Source: Herbiconiux gentiana
GTDB taxonomy: Bacteria > Actinomycetota > Actinomycetes > Actinomycetales > Microbacteriaceae
Reading direction: 5' to 3'
Length of the DNA: 64,000 nucleotides
Assembly: GCF_024978135.1 (NCBI RefSeq)
Contig: NZ_JANTEZ010000003.1
Coordinates: 372,001-436,000 of the forward strand
Shown here: one piece after another, positions 9,117 to 17,730 of the stretch
Layout of the letters: each line of letters begins with the position of its first letter
How positions within the stretch are numbered: the stretch's first letter is position 1
Made by a program: the position numbers and the translations under genes
Notes under the pieces: model-generated
Database searches by the model: none
The model's input: the letters and a program-made list of their open reading frames with translations, nothing else
Told to the model about the DNA's origin: nothing

Positions 9117-9335
9117 CGGGCGGCCACCCTTCGGGCGGTTTCGGGTGAGCACCGCGGAGGGGTGGGCCGCGGCGGTGGCGCAGGGCGGGAGACCCTGGGC
9201 GGGGTCCCTCGGCCCTCAGCGTAGCGGCGACACGCCCCGGAGCCGGGGGTGACGGCACCCCCAGTTCAGGGTGCGGCCGAGCGCATTCCGTCTGCGGCAT
9301 GCACCGCTGCTCCCCCGGCTTCGTAGACTGATCGC
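9117..9335. promoter_or_regulatory. Divergent promoter region of the polysaccharide locus
   Basis: 219 bp between the divergent GT2 and lipoprotein genes. A -10-like TAGACT (9324-9329) ends 6 nt before the lipoprotein ATG, implying a leaderless transcript. No clear operator was seen on the GT2 side. Confidence 0.4.
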
Positions 9336-10358
9336 ATGAGGGCGCACCGCAGGTCGGCCGCTGCGGGGGCTCTCCTCGTGGCGCTCGCCGTGACGGTACT
9401 GAGCGGATGCACGGCCCCGCCGGCACCGCCCGCCACTCCCTCCGCCACCGCCGCCGGCGCGTGCCCCGACGGCGTCGCGGTCACGACGACCGCCGAGCTG
9501 TCCGCCGCGCTCGAGGCGTCCGAACCGGGCCAGACCATCGTCCTCGCCGCCGGACGCTACGACGCCCCGATCACCATCGACCGCTCCGGCACGGCCGACT
9601 CCCCCCTCACCCTCTGCGGCCCGGCCGATGCCGTGCTCGCAGGCGGGTCGACCGACACGGGTTACACGCTGCACCTCGACGGCGCATCGCACTGGCGCCT
9701 CACCGGATTCTCGGTCGAGGGCGGGCAGAAGGGCGTGATGCTCGACGGCTCCTCGTCGAACGTGTTGGCGGGCATCCGCGTCTCGAACACCGGTGACGAG
9801 GCCGTTCACCTCAGGGGCGGCTCGAGCGACAACCGGCTGGAGGGCCTGACCGTGCGCACCACCGGGCTGCGCGAGGCGCAGTTCGGCGAGGGGGTCTACA
9901 TCGGCACCGCCGAGAGCAACTGGTGCGAGGTGTCGAGCTGCGCGCCCGACGCGAGCGACCGCAACGTGGTCACCGGCTCGGACATCGCCGGAACCACCGC
10001 CGAGGCGATCGACGTCAAGGAGGGCACGACCGGCGGCGAGCTGAGCGCCAACACCCTCGACGGCTCCGCGAGCACCGCCGTCGACTCGCTGATCGACGTG
10101 AAGGGCTCGGGTTGGACCGTGTCGGGCAACACCGGCGGCGGCCCGCGCGACGGGGCACAGGTGCACGTCGTTCTCGACGGCTGGGGGGCGGCGAACCGGT
10201 TCTCGGCGAACCGCTTCGCCGTGGCGGCCGACGGCTACGGGGTGCTCGTCGAGGGCGCGGCCAGGAGCGCGGGCACCATCGTGCTCTGCGACAACGTGGC
10301 GACGGTCGACGGGGTCTCGAACCCGGCCTTCGTGAGCAACGTGGCCTGCACGGGCTGA
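9336..10358 (+). CDS. Secreted beta-helix lipoprotein, polysaccharide-lyase-6-like fold
   Basis: 340 residues with a lipoprotein signal: a basic N-terminus, a hydrophobic stretch and the lipobox VLSGC with Cys at residue 25. The mature part reads as a right-handed beta-helix (TIVLAAGRYDAPITIDRSG, LRGGSSDNRLEGLTVRTTG, then regularly spaced G-x-x-x-N coils), like chondroitinase-B/alginate-lyase (PL6-type) and disaggregatase-like proteins. Two Cys pairs may form disulfides. It would sit on the outer face of the membrane and act on or bind polysaccharide. It diverges from the GT2/beta-helix operon, which supports a shared role. I cannot point to catalytic residues, so enzyme activity is unproven. 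Confidence 0.75.
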   Translation: MRAHRRSAAAGALLVALAVTVLSGCTAPPAPPATPSATAAGACPDGVAVTTTAELSAALEASEPGQTIVLAAGRYDAPITIDRSGTADSPLTLCGPADAVLAGGSTDTGYTLHLDGASHWRLTGFSVEGGQKGVMLDGSSSNVLAGIRVSNTGDEAVHLRGGSSDNRLEGLTVRTTGLREAQFGEGVYIGTAESNWCEVSSCAPDASDRNVVTGSDIAGTTAEAIDVKEGTTGGELSANTLDGSASTAVDSLIDVKGSGWTVSGNTGGGPRDGAQVHVVLDGWGAANRFSANRFAVAADGYGVLVEGAARSAGTIVLCDNVATVDGVSNPAFVSNVACTG

Positions 10359-10390
10359 CCCTGCTCGGGCTGACCCTGCACGGGCTGACG
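10346..10390. repeat. Three 15-bp direct repeats spanning the lipoprotein stop codon
   Basis: Three copies of a 15-bp unit of the type CTGCACGGGCTGACC run through the end of the lipoprotein gene. The first copy contains its TGA at 10356-10358. A similar 15-bp array follows tetR at 3844. Confidence 0.75.
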
Positions 10391-10422
10391 GAGCCCGGAA
10401 CGACCCGTTAAACGGTGGTGGA

Positions 10423-10438
10423 GAGGGCCGAAGCCCTC
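10423..10438. terminator. GC hairpin between convergent genes
   Basis: GAGGGC-CGAA-GCCCTC forms a 6-bp stem with a stable tetraloop, between the convergent lipoprotein and small GNAT genes. There is no T-tract, so it is a candidate bidirectional terminator only. Confidence 0.45.
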
Positions 10439-10482
10439 CCCACGCATGAGCATAGCGCCCAGGCGGCCCGGGTGCCAAACGC

Positions 10483-10767
10483 TCAGCGAGTCAGCAGACC
10501 GGCACGCTCCGGATGCTCGTCGAACCATTTGCCGACGTACCAGCACATGGGCACCACCCGGTACTCGGTGGTGGTCTCGACGTCATCGACGGCGTACGAG
10601 ACGATCTCGCCGGCGTAGCCCTTGCCCCGCTGCTTCGGGTCGGTGAAGGTGTGGGTGAACGAGATCTGCTGCCCGCCGACGACGTAGTCGACCGCGCTGA
10701 CGAGGGCCCCGTCGACCCGGAGCGCATAGCGCTTGGCGTCGGTGTCGTGACTGAATTCGCGTGCCAT
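10483..10767 (-). CDS. Small GNAT-like N-acetyltransferase (Acetyltransf_CG/YidJ type)
   Basis: 94-residue single-domain acetyltransferase of the short GNAT-like group. It shows RYALRVDGALVSAVDY, the central ISFTHTFTDPKQRGKGYAGEIV (a shortened acetyl-CoA loop, R-G-K-G) and the ending RVVPMCWYVGKWFDEHPE, where the P-x-C-x-Y-v-x-x-W-x-x-x-H-P pattern is characteristic. The length is normal for the group (about 90-100). Its substrate is not known; members are often annotated as acyl-CoA-dependent acetyltransferases. It is transcribed alone, convergent with the lipoprotein gene and divergent from the oxidoreductase at 10874. Confidence 0.85.
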   Translation of the reverse strand: MAREFSHDTDAKRYALRVDGALVSAVDYVVGGQQISFTHTFTDPKQRGKGYAGEIVSYAVDDVETTTEYRVVPMCWYVGKWFDEHPERAGLLTR

Positions 10768-10873
10768 GGGCTCACCCTACGCCCGGCTCCTGGCCGCTCG
10801 CCGATATGTCGCTGGCGCGCGGGCCCGGGGGTGAATAGGGTGAGCCCTACCCCACAGGATCGAGGTGATCGCG

Positions 10874-11857
10874 GTGAAGAAGCCCAGCGAGACCAGGGTC
10901 GTCGAGTACGACCGCACCGGTGACGTCGACGTGCTCGAGACGCGCACGCGCCCCCTCTACCCGCCGCCGCCCGGTCATGTGACGGTCGAGGTGATCGCCA
11001 CGGGCATCAGCCACATCGACATCTTCATCCGCGACGGCCGCGAGGAGACCTGGGCCGACGAACCGTTCCCCCGGCACTCGGGCAGCGACTTCGCCGGCAT
11101 CGTGGTCGACTCGGCCGACGCCCGCTTCCCGCGGGGCACCGGCGTGGTCGGGCACGTGCGCTCGGGAGCCCACGCCACCTACCTCACCGTGCCGGTGACG
11201 GCGCTGGTGAAGAAGCCGTCGCGGCTCGGCTGGGAGACCGCCGGCGGGCTCTACCTGGCCGGTGTCACGGCGCTCGACACGCTCGACGACCTGCACGTCG
11301 GCGCCGGCGACACCGTCGTCATCTCGGCGGCCGCCGGCGGGGTCGGCAGCATCGAGGCGCAGCTCGCCAAGCACCGCGGCGCCAAGGTCATCGGCACCTG
11401 CGGCGCCCGCAACTTCGACTACCTCCGGCAGCTCGGCATCACCCCGGTGGAGTACGGTCCCGGCATCGCCGACCGCATCCGCGCGGCGGCGCCCGGCGGG
11501 GTCACCGCGTTCATCGACAACTTCGGGCAGGACGGCCACGAGCTGGCCCGCGAACTCGACGTGCCGGCCGAGCGCTACCGCTCGAGCGCCGACCGCCGCG
11601 AGGTGGAGCTGGCCCTCCTGCGCGACGAGCCCGACGCCGTGGAGCACGGCACCCGGCAGCTCGAGACGCTGGTGGGCCTCGCCGAGTCGCAGGCCTTCAC
11701 CCTGCTCATCTCGGGCTTCTACCCGCTCACCGACGTGGGCCGGGCCTACGCCGACCTGGAGCGCCTGCACTCGCGCGGAAAGGTCGTGCTCGGCACTCAG
11801 CCGGTCTCGACCGCCCGCCACCTCAAGGCGCGCGACGTCGCCGAGGCCCGTTCCTGA
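10874..11857 (+). CDS. Zinc-independent MDR oxidoreductase (quinone-oxidoreductase-like)
   Basis: 327-residue medium-chain dehydrogenase/reductase of the NADP-dependent quinone-oxidoreductase branch. An N-terminal GroES-like domain (HSGSDFAGIVVD, residues about 70-85) is followed by a Rossmann domain with AAAGGVGSIEAQLAKHRGAK near 155-175. The structural and catalytic zinc ligands are absent, as in this branch. The GTG at 10874 is preferred because a strong GAGGTGA lies 5 nt upstream; a GTG at 10865 falls within that site. No operon partner is visible. The physiological substrate is unknown. Confidence 0.85.
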   Translation: MKKPSETRVVEYDRTGDVDVLETRTRPLYPPPPGHVTVEVIATGISHIDIFIRDGREETWADEPFPRHSGSDFAGIVVDSADARFPRGTGVVGHVRSGAHATYLTVPVTALVKKPSRLGWETAGGLYLAGVTALDTLDDLHVGAGDTVVISAAAGGVGSIEAQLAKHRGAKVIGTCGARNFDYLRQLGITPVEYGPGIADRIRAAAPGGVTAFIDNFGQDGHELARELDVPAERYRSSADRREVELALLRDEPDAVEHGTRQLETLVGLAESQAFTLLISGFYPLTDVGRAYADLERLHSRGKVVLGTQPVSTARHLKARDVAEARS

Positions 11858-11895
11858 CCCGCTGTGACGCTCGCAGCTGAGCCCGCGCGCCCCGC

Positions 11896-12270
11896 TCAGA
11901 GGTCAGCCACCCAGGCGTCGCCGCCGTCATCACTCGAGGGGCCGCCGTCGTCACTCGCGGTGCTCTCGGTCGACGAGGCCTTGCCTCCGGGCGCCGAGAA
12001 GCGCAACCGCTGCGTCTGCTCGCGGAAATAGGCGGTCAGCTGCTCGTCCACGATCTCGTCCCAGGGGCTCGGCTCGGCGTCGGACACGAGCTGGCTCGCG
12101 GGACCGACGAGGAACGTCGAGCGCCCGATGCGGCCGTCGTCGAGCCGCGTCGGGATCTCGACGGTGGCGGAGGTGTCCGCCTTCGCCAGGGCCTCGGCGT
12201 ACTCCAATAGGGCCCGCGCGATCGCCGAGCCGGTCAGGATCGAATCGCCGGCGTAGAAGATTCTGTCCAT
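11896..12270 (-). CDS. Conserved hypothetical protein
   Basis: 124 residues, no family recognised. The N-terminal half (MDRIFYAGDSILTGSAIARALLE and the following helix/strand DTSATVEIPTRLDD) looks folded. The C-terminal 30 residues are Ser/Asp/Gly-rich and probably disordered. The ATG at 12270 is chosen over an upstream in-frame ATG because a GGG-rich site precedes it and the upstream extension is Arg/Pro-rich. It lies downstream of, and co-directional with, the oxidoreductase/cupin pair. The repeated hydrophobic pattern around GSAIARALLEYAEALAKAD suggests an amphipathic helix. Function unknown. Confidence 0.65.
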   Translation of the reverse strand: MDRIFYAGDSILTGSAIARALLEYAEALAKADTSATVEIPTRLDDGRIGRSTFLVGPASQLVSDAEPSPWDEIVDEQLTAYFREQTQRLRFSAPGGKASSTESTASDDGGPSSDDGGDAWVADL

Positions 12271-12342
12271 GCCCTGATCCCACCCTGATCGCCGCGGTCG
12301 GCCAACCGGCTTGACGGAGCACCTCGGCACGCCTACGGACGC

Positions 12343-13746
12343 TCAGGAATCGAAGCCGATGCCGAACGCTTCCATCGCCCGGATGAGGATCCCGTCCCGA
12401 CCACCGTCGGCGTCCGAACGGGCGATCGCGCCGCGCATCGTCTGTATCACGGGGTAGGCGACGGGCTCGGGCGGGATGGGGAACGGCTTCGTCGTCGAGA
12501 ACGCGAGCGACGTGCGCTTCGTGGGAACCCCGTCGAGCAGGTCGAGCATCACGGCGGCTCCGAACCGCGTCGCCGCCACCCCCAGCCCGGTGTAGCCCGA
12601 GCTGTACGCGACCGCTCCCCCGTGCGCCGTCCCCTGGAACGACACGAACGTCGTCGACATGTCGATCATGCCGCCCCAGGCATGGCTGAACCGCGTGCCA
12701 CGCAGGCTCGGATGCGCGGTGAAGAAGTGATCCGCCAGCCGCAGGAACGTCTCGGGCCGCTGATCGTACGCGGGCCGGATGCGCCGCCCCCGATGGTAGA
12801 CGGCGTCGTAGCCGCCCCACAGGATGCGGTCGTCGGCGGTCTTGCGGTAGTAGTGGAACTGGCGCGACAGGTCGGTCATGCCGTGCCGGCCTACCCAGCC
12901 GATCTCCTCGAGCTGCGCGGCACTGAGCGGCTCGGTCACGAGCACGTAGTCGTAGATCGGCACCGTGCGCAGCGTGTTGCGCTTGAGCAGCGACGGGAAC
13001 CCGTTCGTGGCCAGCGCCACCTGCCGGGCCGCGATGCGGCCGCCATCGGTGACGGCGATCTCCGAGCCGTGGCGCCGCTCGATCTTCGACACCCGGGTGC
13101 GCTCGTGCATCCTGACCCCGAGCGACAGGCAGGCCCGTCGCAGCCCCTCGGCGAGCTTGCCCGGGTGCACGAGCGCGACGTGGTCCCGCTCGAACTCGGC
13201 ACCGCGCACGACGGGCGACCGGGTGTACTTCCGCAGTGCGTCGCCCTCGAGAACGGATGCTCCGCCCCGCCGCAGCGCGTCGAGCTGATGCGGCTCGGTC
13301 GCGACCGAGAGCACGCCCTCCTCCTCCCACTCGGCGTCGATGCCGTAGCGCTCGAGCGTCGCACGCAGCTCGTCGAAGTTCTCCTCGCCGAGCGCCTCGA
13401 TGCTCGGAAGCTCTGCCGCGAAGTGACGGGCGCCGTTCTCGTCGCCGTGGGTGAGGGTCGCCTCGACGAAGCCGCCGTTGCGGCCCGACGCGGCCCACGC
13501 GATGCGATGCGCCTCCACGAGCATCACGTCCCGATCGGGATCGCGCTCCTTGGCCTGAAGGGCGGTCCACAGGCCGCAGTAGCCGCCGCCCATTACGAGG
13601 AGATCGGTGCTCGTGTCGCCGGAGAGCGGCAGCGCCGTCGGCCTCGGGCCGTCGAGCCAGAACGGCACCGCCGAGGCGCCGCGGAGCGACTCCTCGAGCT
13701 CGGCCTCGGGGAGGCGCAGCTCGTGACCGTAAGTGGCGCCGCTCAT
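12343..13746 (-). CDS. FAD-dependent amine oxidoreductase (DAO family, PuuB-like)
   Basis: 467-residue D-amino-acid-oxidase-fold flavoprotein. The dinucleotide motif is LLVMGGGYCGLWTALQAKE (residues about 49-67), followed by WAASGRNGGFVE, the flavin-contact motif of gamma-glutamylputrescine oxidase-like enzymes. Towards the C-terminus are HAWGGMIDMS and SSGYTGLGVAATRFG (FAD-binding region). The ATG at 13746 overlaps the stop of the upstream cupin gene (ATGA). Such enzymes oxidise secondary or primary amines; with the adjacent ureidoglycine-hydrolase-like cupin the pair suggests amine or polyamine-derivative breakdown. The exact substrate is unknown. Confidence 0.85.
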   Translation of the reverse strand: MSGATYGHELRLPEAELEESLRGASAVPFWLDGPRPTALPLSGDTSTDLLVMGGGYCGLWTALQAKERDPDRDVMLVEAHRIAWAASGRNGGFVEATLTHGDENGARHFAAELPSIEALGEENFDELRATLERYGIDAEWEEEGVLSVATEPHQLDALRRGGASVLEGDALRKYTRSPVVRGAEFERDHVALVHPGKLAEGLRRACLSLGVRMHERTRVSKIERRHGSEIAVTDGGRIAARQVALATNGFPSLLKRNTLRTVPIYDYVLVTEPLSAAQLEEIGWVGRHGMTDLSRQFHYYRKTADDRILWGGYDAVYHRGRRIRPAYDQRPETFLRLADHFFTAHPSLRGTRFSHAWGGMIDMSTTFVSFQGTAHGGAVAYSSGYTGLGVAATRFGAAVMLDLLDGVPTKRTSLAFSTTKPFPIPPEPVAYPVIQTMRGAIARSDADGGRDGILIRAMEAFGIGFDS

Positions 13747-14138
13747 CGGGCCGACCCCGCGCCCCCGTCGGCGCTTGCCTCCAGCGCCGACGCCGTCACG
13801 TAGACCTTGCGCAGGGTCTCGGTCACGGTCCACCGCGTCCGGCTCCCGGCGGCGAGCCGACCCACGACCCCCGGGACCAGCCGCAGCACCTCGGCCGATC
13901 CCTCGACCTCCACCTCGGCGCGGCCCGACAGCACCACGAACACCTCGTCGACCTCGGTGTCGCGCACGACGCCCTCGCTGAGCTCCCACACGCCCACCGC
14001 CAACGACGGCGTGCCCAGCAGCTCGGCGATCGCCGCGCGGGGCGAGCCCTGCTCGACGTCACCGGGGTCGAGCGGCAGCGCCTCCAGCTCGAGGGCGGAC
14101 GCGTCGATGGCGGAGGTGGGAGTGAGCAGGTCGGGCAC
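13743..14138 (-). CDS. Cupin_3 (DUF861/EutQ-like) protein
   Basis: 131-residue single cupin. The core shows VGVWELSEGVVRD then VDEVFVVLSGRAEVEVEG and a C-terminal strand RWTVTETLRKVYVT, matching the Cupin_3 family that often accompanies amine oxidoreductases and aminotransferases. The GTG at 14138 is chosen because AGGA precedes it by about 9 nt; an open frame extends 26 codons further but is Ala/Pro/Ser-rich. The stop overlaps the start of the oxidoreductase gene, so the two are coupled. The protein may bind the same small amine-derived ligand. Confidence 0.75.
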   Translation of the reverse strand: MPDLLTPTSAIDASALELEALPLDPGDVEQGSPRAAIAELLGTPSLAVGVWELSEGVVRDTEVDEVFVVLSGRAEVEVEGSAEVLRLVPGVVGRLAAGSRTRWTVTETLRKVYVTASALEASADGGAGSAR

Positions 14139-14239
14139 GTCGTGGGTTCCTAACGGGGTGGGGGAGCGGGCGGGCGATACGGACAGCCTGCCAGCCGCGG
14201 CCCCTTCCCCGGACACCGATCATCCGGCACCTGCCGGAG

Positions 14240-15571
14240 CTAGCACCGCCCGAGTTGTTCCACGTTGGCGTCCAGCGCGTTGAGGCCGCCGATGAGCGTC
14301 ACCTTCGACGGCGTCTTCAGCCCGAGACGGTCGAGGTCGGTGAGCACGGACTCAGGGACGCAATCGCCCTGCGAGAGATACAGCGGAGCCCCGCGCTTTC
14401 CCGCAGCCGCAGCGCCGGCCAGGGCATCCGGGAAGTTGCTGCCCGTCGCCAGGTAGACCTCGGGCGCTTGGCGGAAGGAATAGCTGTTCACCGCCACCGC
14501 GGTGTCGTACCGGGTCGAACCGGATAGACGAACCGCGTTGATCTTCTTCCTCGACGCGATCTGCTCCCATTCGCTGTCGAGTGCGTTGTATCCACCGACG
14601 ATACGAAGATCTGAAATTCGATCCGGACTCAGCAGGGCCGTGTCGAAATTCGTGGACCACCCGCCGGACCCACGATTCGACGTCGGTCCGACGAGCACCG
14701 GAGCTGCGATCCGGCCGGCAGCCGCCCCGGCAGCAAGAGCATCCGGGAAATTGCTCCCGACGGCGAGGTAGGCGGTGTCAGCACCGAAGAAGATGCGGTC
14801 ACAGAGCCGGAAGCCCTTTTCGGACGTCTCTGTCATGACGACGCTCGGATTGAATCGCGAACTCCACGCGCACCGAGCGACCGTCATCGACGTCGCGTAT
14901 CGGTCACTGCCCGAATAACGATCCAGATACGGAGCGAGCGACCGAAGCTGCTGCTCAACACGCATGGACACCGCGGCGGTGCCGCCCACGACGATGATCT
15001 GTGTCGGGTTCACGCGCTTGATCTCAGCTGTGACGGTGGCCGGAAGGTCGTCACGGTAGGTGAGCAGGAGCGGGCCACCGACCTTGACCGCCGCCGGGCC
15101 GGCACTCAGCGCGTCGGCGAAGCTCTCGCCGGTCGCTATGACGACCACGGGCGCAGTGCCGGGGAAGCTGCTCTTCGAGAGCTGGACGGCGGTCTCGAAA
15201 CGGTCGGTGCCGGACACTCGTCCAGCGCGTTCGGCATCGGACTCGGCGCCCTCGTCGACGTCGGTGACGTCTCGCTCGGGTCCTCCGGCGGGGGCGGGTT
15301 CGGCGGAACCGCCCGTGCCCGGCACGGGTGCGACCTCGTCCGGTTGCCCGTCGGCGGGTTTCGCGCCATCGACGGGAACGGGCGCCTGTGTCGCTCCCGT
15401 TCCGGCAGTCGCCGAGGGCGTCGGAGTGGGCGTCGTCGGAGGTGTCGGAGCCGCTTGGGCGACAGCCGGCACTCCCACCGAGAGCAGTCCGGTGAGGACG
15501 ATCACGCTCAGACCCCTGAACCACGGCGAACCCGATGTGGGGATACGAGTGGTGTCGCTGGAACCGGACAT
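14240..15571 (-). CDS. Secreted cell-wall-binding repeat 2 (CWB2) protein
   Basis: 443 residues. A signal peptide (hydrophobic LSVIVLTGLLSVGVPAVAQA, cleaved after AQA near residue 41) precedes a Pro/Thr/Ala/Glu-rich spacer and three tandem CWB2 domains. Each domain starts with an R-x-S-G-x-D/T-R-x-x-T motif (RVSGTDRFETAV, RYSGSDRYATSM, RLSGSTRYDTAV) and contains a G-x-x-F-P/A-D-A-L core (GESFADALS, GSNFPDALA twice). CWB2 repeats bind cell-wall polymers non-covalently. The ATG at 15571 has an ideal GGAGGA 3-4 nt upstream. No enzymatic domain is attached, so the role is structural or adhesive. Confidence 0.9.
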   Translation of the reverse strand: MSGSSDTTRIPTSGSPWFRGLSVIVLTGLLSVGVPAVAQAAPTPPTTPTPTPSATAGTGATQAPVPVDGAKPADGQPDEVAPVPGTGGSAEPAPAGGPERDVTDVDEGAESDAERAGRVSGTDRFETAVQLSKSSFPGTAPVVVIATGESFADALSAGPAAVKVGGPLLLTYRDDLPATVTAEIKRVNPTQIIVVGGTAAVSMRVEQQLRSLAPYLDRYSGSDRYATSMTVARCAWSSRFNPSVVMTETSEKGFRLCDRIFFGADTAYLAVGSNFPDALAAGAAAGRIAAPVLVGPTSNRGSGGWSTNFDTALLSPDRISDLRIVGGYNALDSEWEQIASRKKINAVRLSGSTRYDTAVAVNSYSFRQAPEVYLATGSNFPDALAGAAAAGKRGAPLYLSQGDCVPESVLTDLDRLGLKTPSKVTLIGGLNALDANVEQLGRC

Positions 15572-15951
15572 ATTTCCTCCGTACAGGTGGGACAGGCCAC
15601 GGCGTCGACTCCCGAAGCATTCGAGAGGTGCTGGTCCGCAGTGACGCGACAACGGTCGCACACATGGTGATCAGCGACATCCCCCAACAGGAGGGACACA
15701 TCGCACGGAACCCGGCCGCGGTGCCCTCGACGACCCTGAGAAGACGTTCACTTCCCTGATGAGCCCAGTGGACCAGGGCTCTTTCGCCGAACTGCTGCAA
15801 CGACGAGCTCGGCCTGAGCAGCCACCATTCGCGAGCCTCGTCGACATCATGAAGTCACGGGGACTCGTCCTGGGCGAGCAGCCGCTCGCGCCGGCCGAGA
15901 TCGAGCGAGCGAGCGACAATGCGGCCGAGCCGGGCGTCGACATTTGACCGG
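15572..15951. other. Gap of 380 bp at the start of the accessory region
   Basis: The only coding candidate is a 62-codon plus-strand frame at 15759-15947 (MSPVDQGSFAELLQRRARPE start, LVDIMKSRGLVLGEQPLAP inside). It has no ribosome site and no recognised family, and could be the tail of a lost gene. The gap marks the switch from conserved genes to the arsenic/transposon region. No repeat or RNA was seen. Confidence 0.3.
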
Positions 15952-17293
15952 CTAGGCCGAGGCGGGGGTGCGGCCGATCTGGATCAGCGACTGCTCCGGG
16001 AGTGCGCAGCAGCTCCCGCCGATCGCGGTCCCGGTCGAGTCGAACAGGCCCGCTCCCCCGCACACGCCGGTGTCGGGCAGTATCAGCTCGACCCGGGCCG
16101 CGGCCTCGTGGTCACCCGCGAGCTCCGCGACGACGGAACGAACCTGCTCGTAGCCCGTCATCGCCAGGAACGTCGGTGCGCGCCCGTAGGACTTCGCGCC
16201 GACCAGGTAGAAATTCGGCTCCGGTTGGGCGAGATCGGCGGCGCCGGTCGCGGCGACCGAGCCGCACGAGTGCAGGTTGGGGTCGACTTCGGCCGCGATC
16301 CGCACCGGAGCCTGCAGCGTCGCGTCCAGCTCCAGTCGCAGCTCCGAGAGGAACGACAGATCGGGCCGGAACCCGGTGAGCACCGCGACGTGATCAGCGG
16401 CGGGCAGGGTGCGGCCGTCTTCGCTGGTGAGCAGAACCCGGTCACCGTCACGGGCGATCTTCTCGATCCGGAACCCGGTCACCAGGTCGATCAGGCCGGC
16501 ATCGACGAACTCTCTCGCGGTGATGCCGAGCTGGCCGCGGGCGGGCAGCTCATCCGCTGCTCCCTCGCCGAAGGTGGTGCCGACCGTGCCGCGGCGCAGC
16601 ACCCAGGTGACTTTCGTCGACGGGTCGCGGCGCGCGATCCGGCCGAGCGCGATCACGGCCGTCACGGCCGAGTGCCCCGACCCGACGACGACGCTGTGCC
16701 TGCCCTCGTACTTCGTCCGGCTCCGGTAGTCCGGGATGCGGTACTCCAGCAGCTCCGCAGCCGCTCGCTCCCCGAGCACCGGCAGACCGTCGGCGCCAGC
16801 CGGGTTCGGCGCCAGCCGGGTTCGGCGCCGACCACGTGCCCGAGGCGTCGATCACCGCACGGGCATCGAGCCGGTACTCGGTGCCGTCGGCGGCTTCGAT
16901 GTGCACGGTGAAGGGCTGCTCCGCGCGTCCCGCGTCGACCAGGCGGTCACGGCCCCGCCGGGAGACACCGACGACGCGGGCGCCGTAGCGGACGCGGTCG
17001 CCCAGGGCTGCGGCGAGCGGGGCGAGGTAGCCGCTGATCCACTGTGCGCCCGTCGGATAGCCGGCCGTCGGCGCCTCCCAGCCGGTGGGCTCGAGCAACC
17101 GGGCCGGAGCCTTGTCGACCAGTTCGCTCCACTCCGAGAACAACCGCACATGCCCCCACTCGGACACCGCGGCCGCGGCGCTCCCGCCGGCCTCGAACAC
17201 CAGCACCGACTGGTCACGCTCGACCAGGTGCGCCGCAGCAGCCAGCCCTTGGGGGCCGGCACCGATCACGACGACAGGTAGCTCGTTCTGCAC
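15952..17293 (-). pseudogene. ArsO-like FAD/NAD(P) flavoprotein monooxygenase, frameshifted by a 16-bp duplication
   Basis: Two overlapping frames together encode one flavin-dependent monooxygenase of about 440 residues. The first frame, starting at GTG 17293 with AGGGAG 8 nt upstream, carries the FAD motif VVVIGAGPQGLAAAAHL and runs to GTWSAPNPAGA. The second carries the NADP motif VVVGSGHSAVTAVIALG and the C-terminus with GGAGLFDSTG and GSCCALPEQS. A 16-bp tandem duplication (16794-16825) shifts the frame; removing one copy restores a seamless GTWSAPNPAGADGLPVLGER junction. Flavoproteins of this type sit beside arsR in actinobacterial ars loci (ArsO). Here it diverges from arsR across shared operators. 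As sequenced, only truncated proteins would be made. Confidence 0.8.
16790..16829. repeat. 16-bp tandem duplication that breaks the ArsO-like gene
   Basis: The unit CGCCAGCCGGGTTCGG occurs twice in tandem (16794-16809 and 16810-16825), with partial copies on both sides giving 2.5 units. Sixteen is not a multiple of three, so the second copy causes the frameshift. Loss of one copy by slippage or recombination would restore the frame. Confidence 0.95.
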
Positions 17294-17310
17294 CGTCGAC
17301 TCCCTACACA

Positions 17311-17350
17311 TCGATGAACTTCAATGCATCGAGAGTGGTCGATGTATCGA
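17311..17350. promoter_or_regulatory. ArsR operator sites in the divergent ars promoter
   Basis: Two inverted repeats lie between the divergent flavoprotein and arsR genes: TCGATG (17311-17316) with CATCGA (17327-17332), and the near-perfect palindrome TCGATGTATCGA (17339-17350). The repeated TCGAT/ATCGA core fits a dimeric ArsR/SmtB repressor controlling both directions. Confidence 0.6.
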
Positions 17351-17382
17351 CAGATGTCAATACGACGTGCGAGAATCGAACC

Positions 17383-17730
17383 ATGACGATCGCCCTGCCC
17401 CCGCTGAGCACGGATGCGGCCGCATGCTGCACCCCCGTCACCGGTGGCGTGCTCACCGCCGAGGAAGCCGAGCGCATCGCCCGCACGTTCAAGGCGCTCG
17501 GTGACCCGACCCGGGTGCGCCTGTTGTCACTGATCGCAGCCAGCGAGGGCAGCGAAGCGTGCATCTGCGACCTCACTGAGCCCGTCGGCCTGTCGCAGCC
17601 GACCGTGTCGCACCACATGAAGCAGCTCGTCGACGCCGGCCTCGCCGTGCGCGAGCAGCGCGGCCGCTGGGCCTACTACCGGGTCGTCGACGACGCCCTC
17701 GACCGAGCGGCCCAAGCCCTCCACCCATGA
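17383..17730 (+). CDS. arsR: ArsR-family arsenic-responsive repressor
   Basis: 115-residue winged-helix repressor. The HTH reads FKALGDPTRVRLLSLI then GLSQPTVSHHMKQLVDAGL (residues about 36-85), with the wing REQRGRWAYYRV. Candidate As(III) ligands are Cys15-Cys16 in the N-terminal arm and Cys60/Cys62 in CICDL. The paired N-terminal Cys plus a third in the alpha-3 region resembles the arrangement described for Corynebacterium glutamicum ArsR rather than the E. coli CxC-only type. It overlaps arsN by 4 nt (ATGA). No arsenite pump or arsenate reductase gene is present in the window. Confidence 0.9.
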   Translation: MTIALPPLSTDAAACCTPVTGGVLTAEEAERIARTFKALGDPTRVRLLSLIAASEGSEACICDLTEPVGLSQPTVSHHMKQLVDAGLAVREQRGRWAYYRVVDDALDRAAQALHP

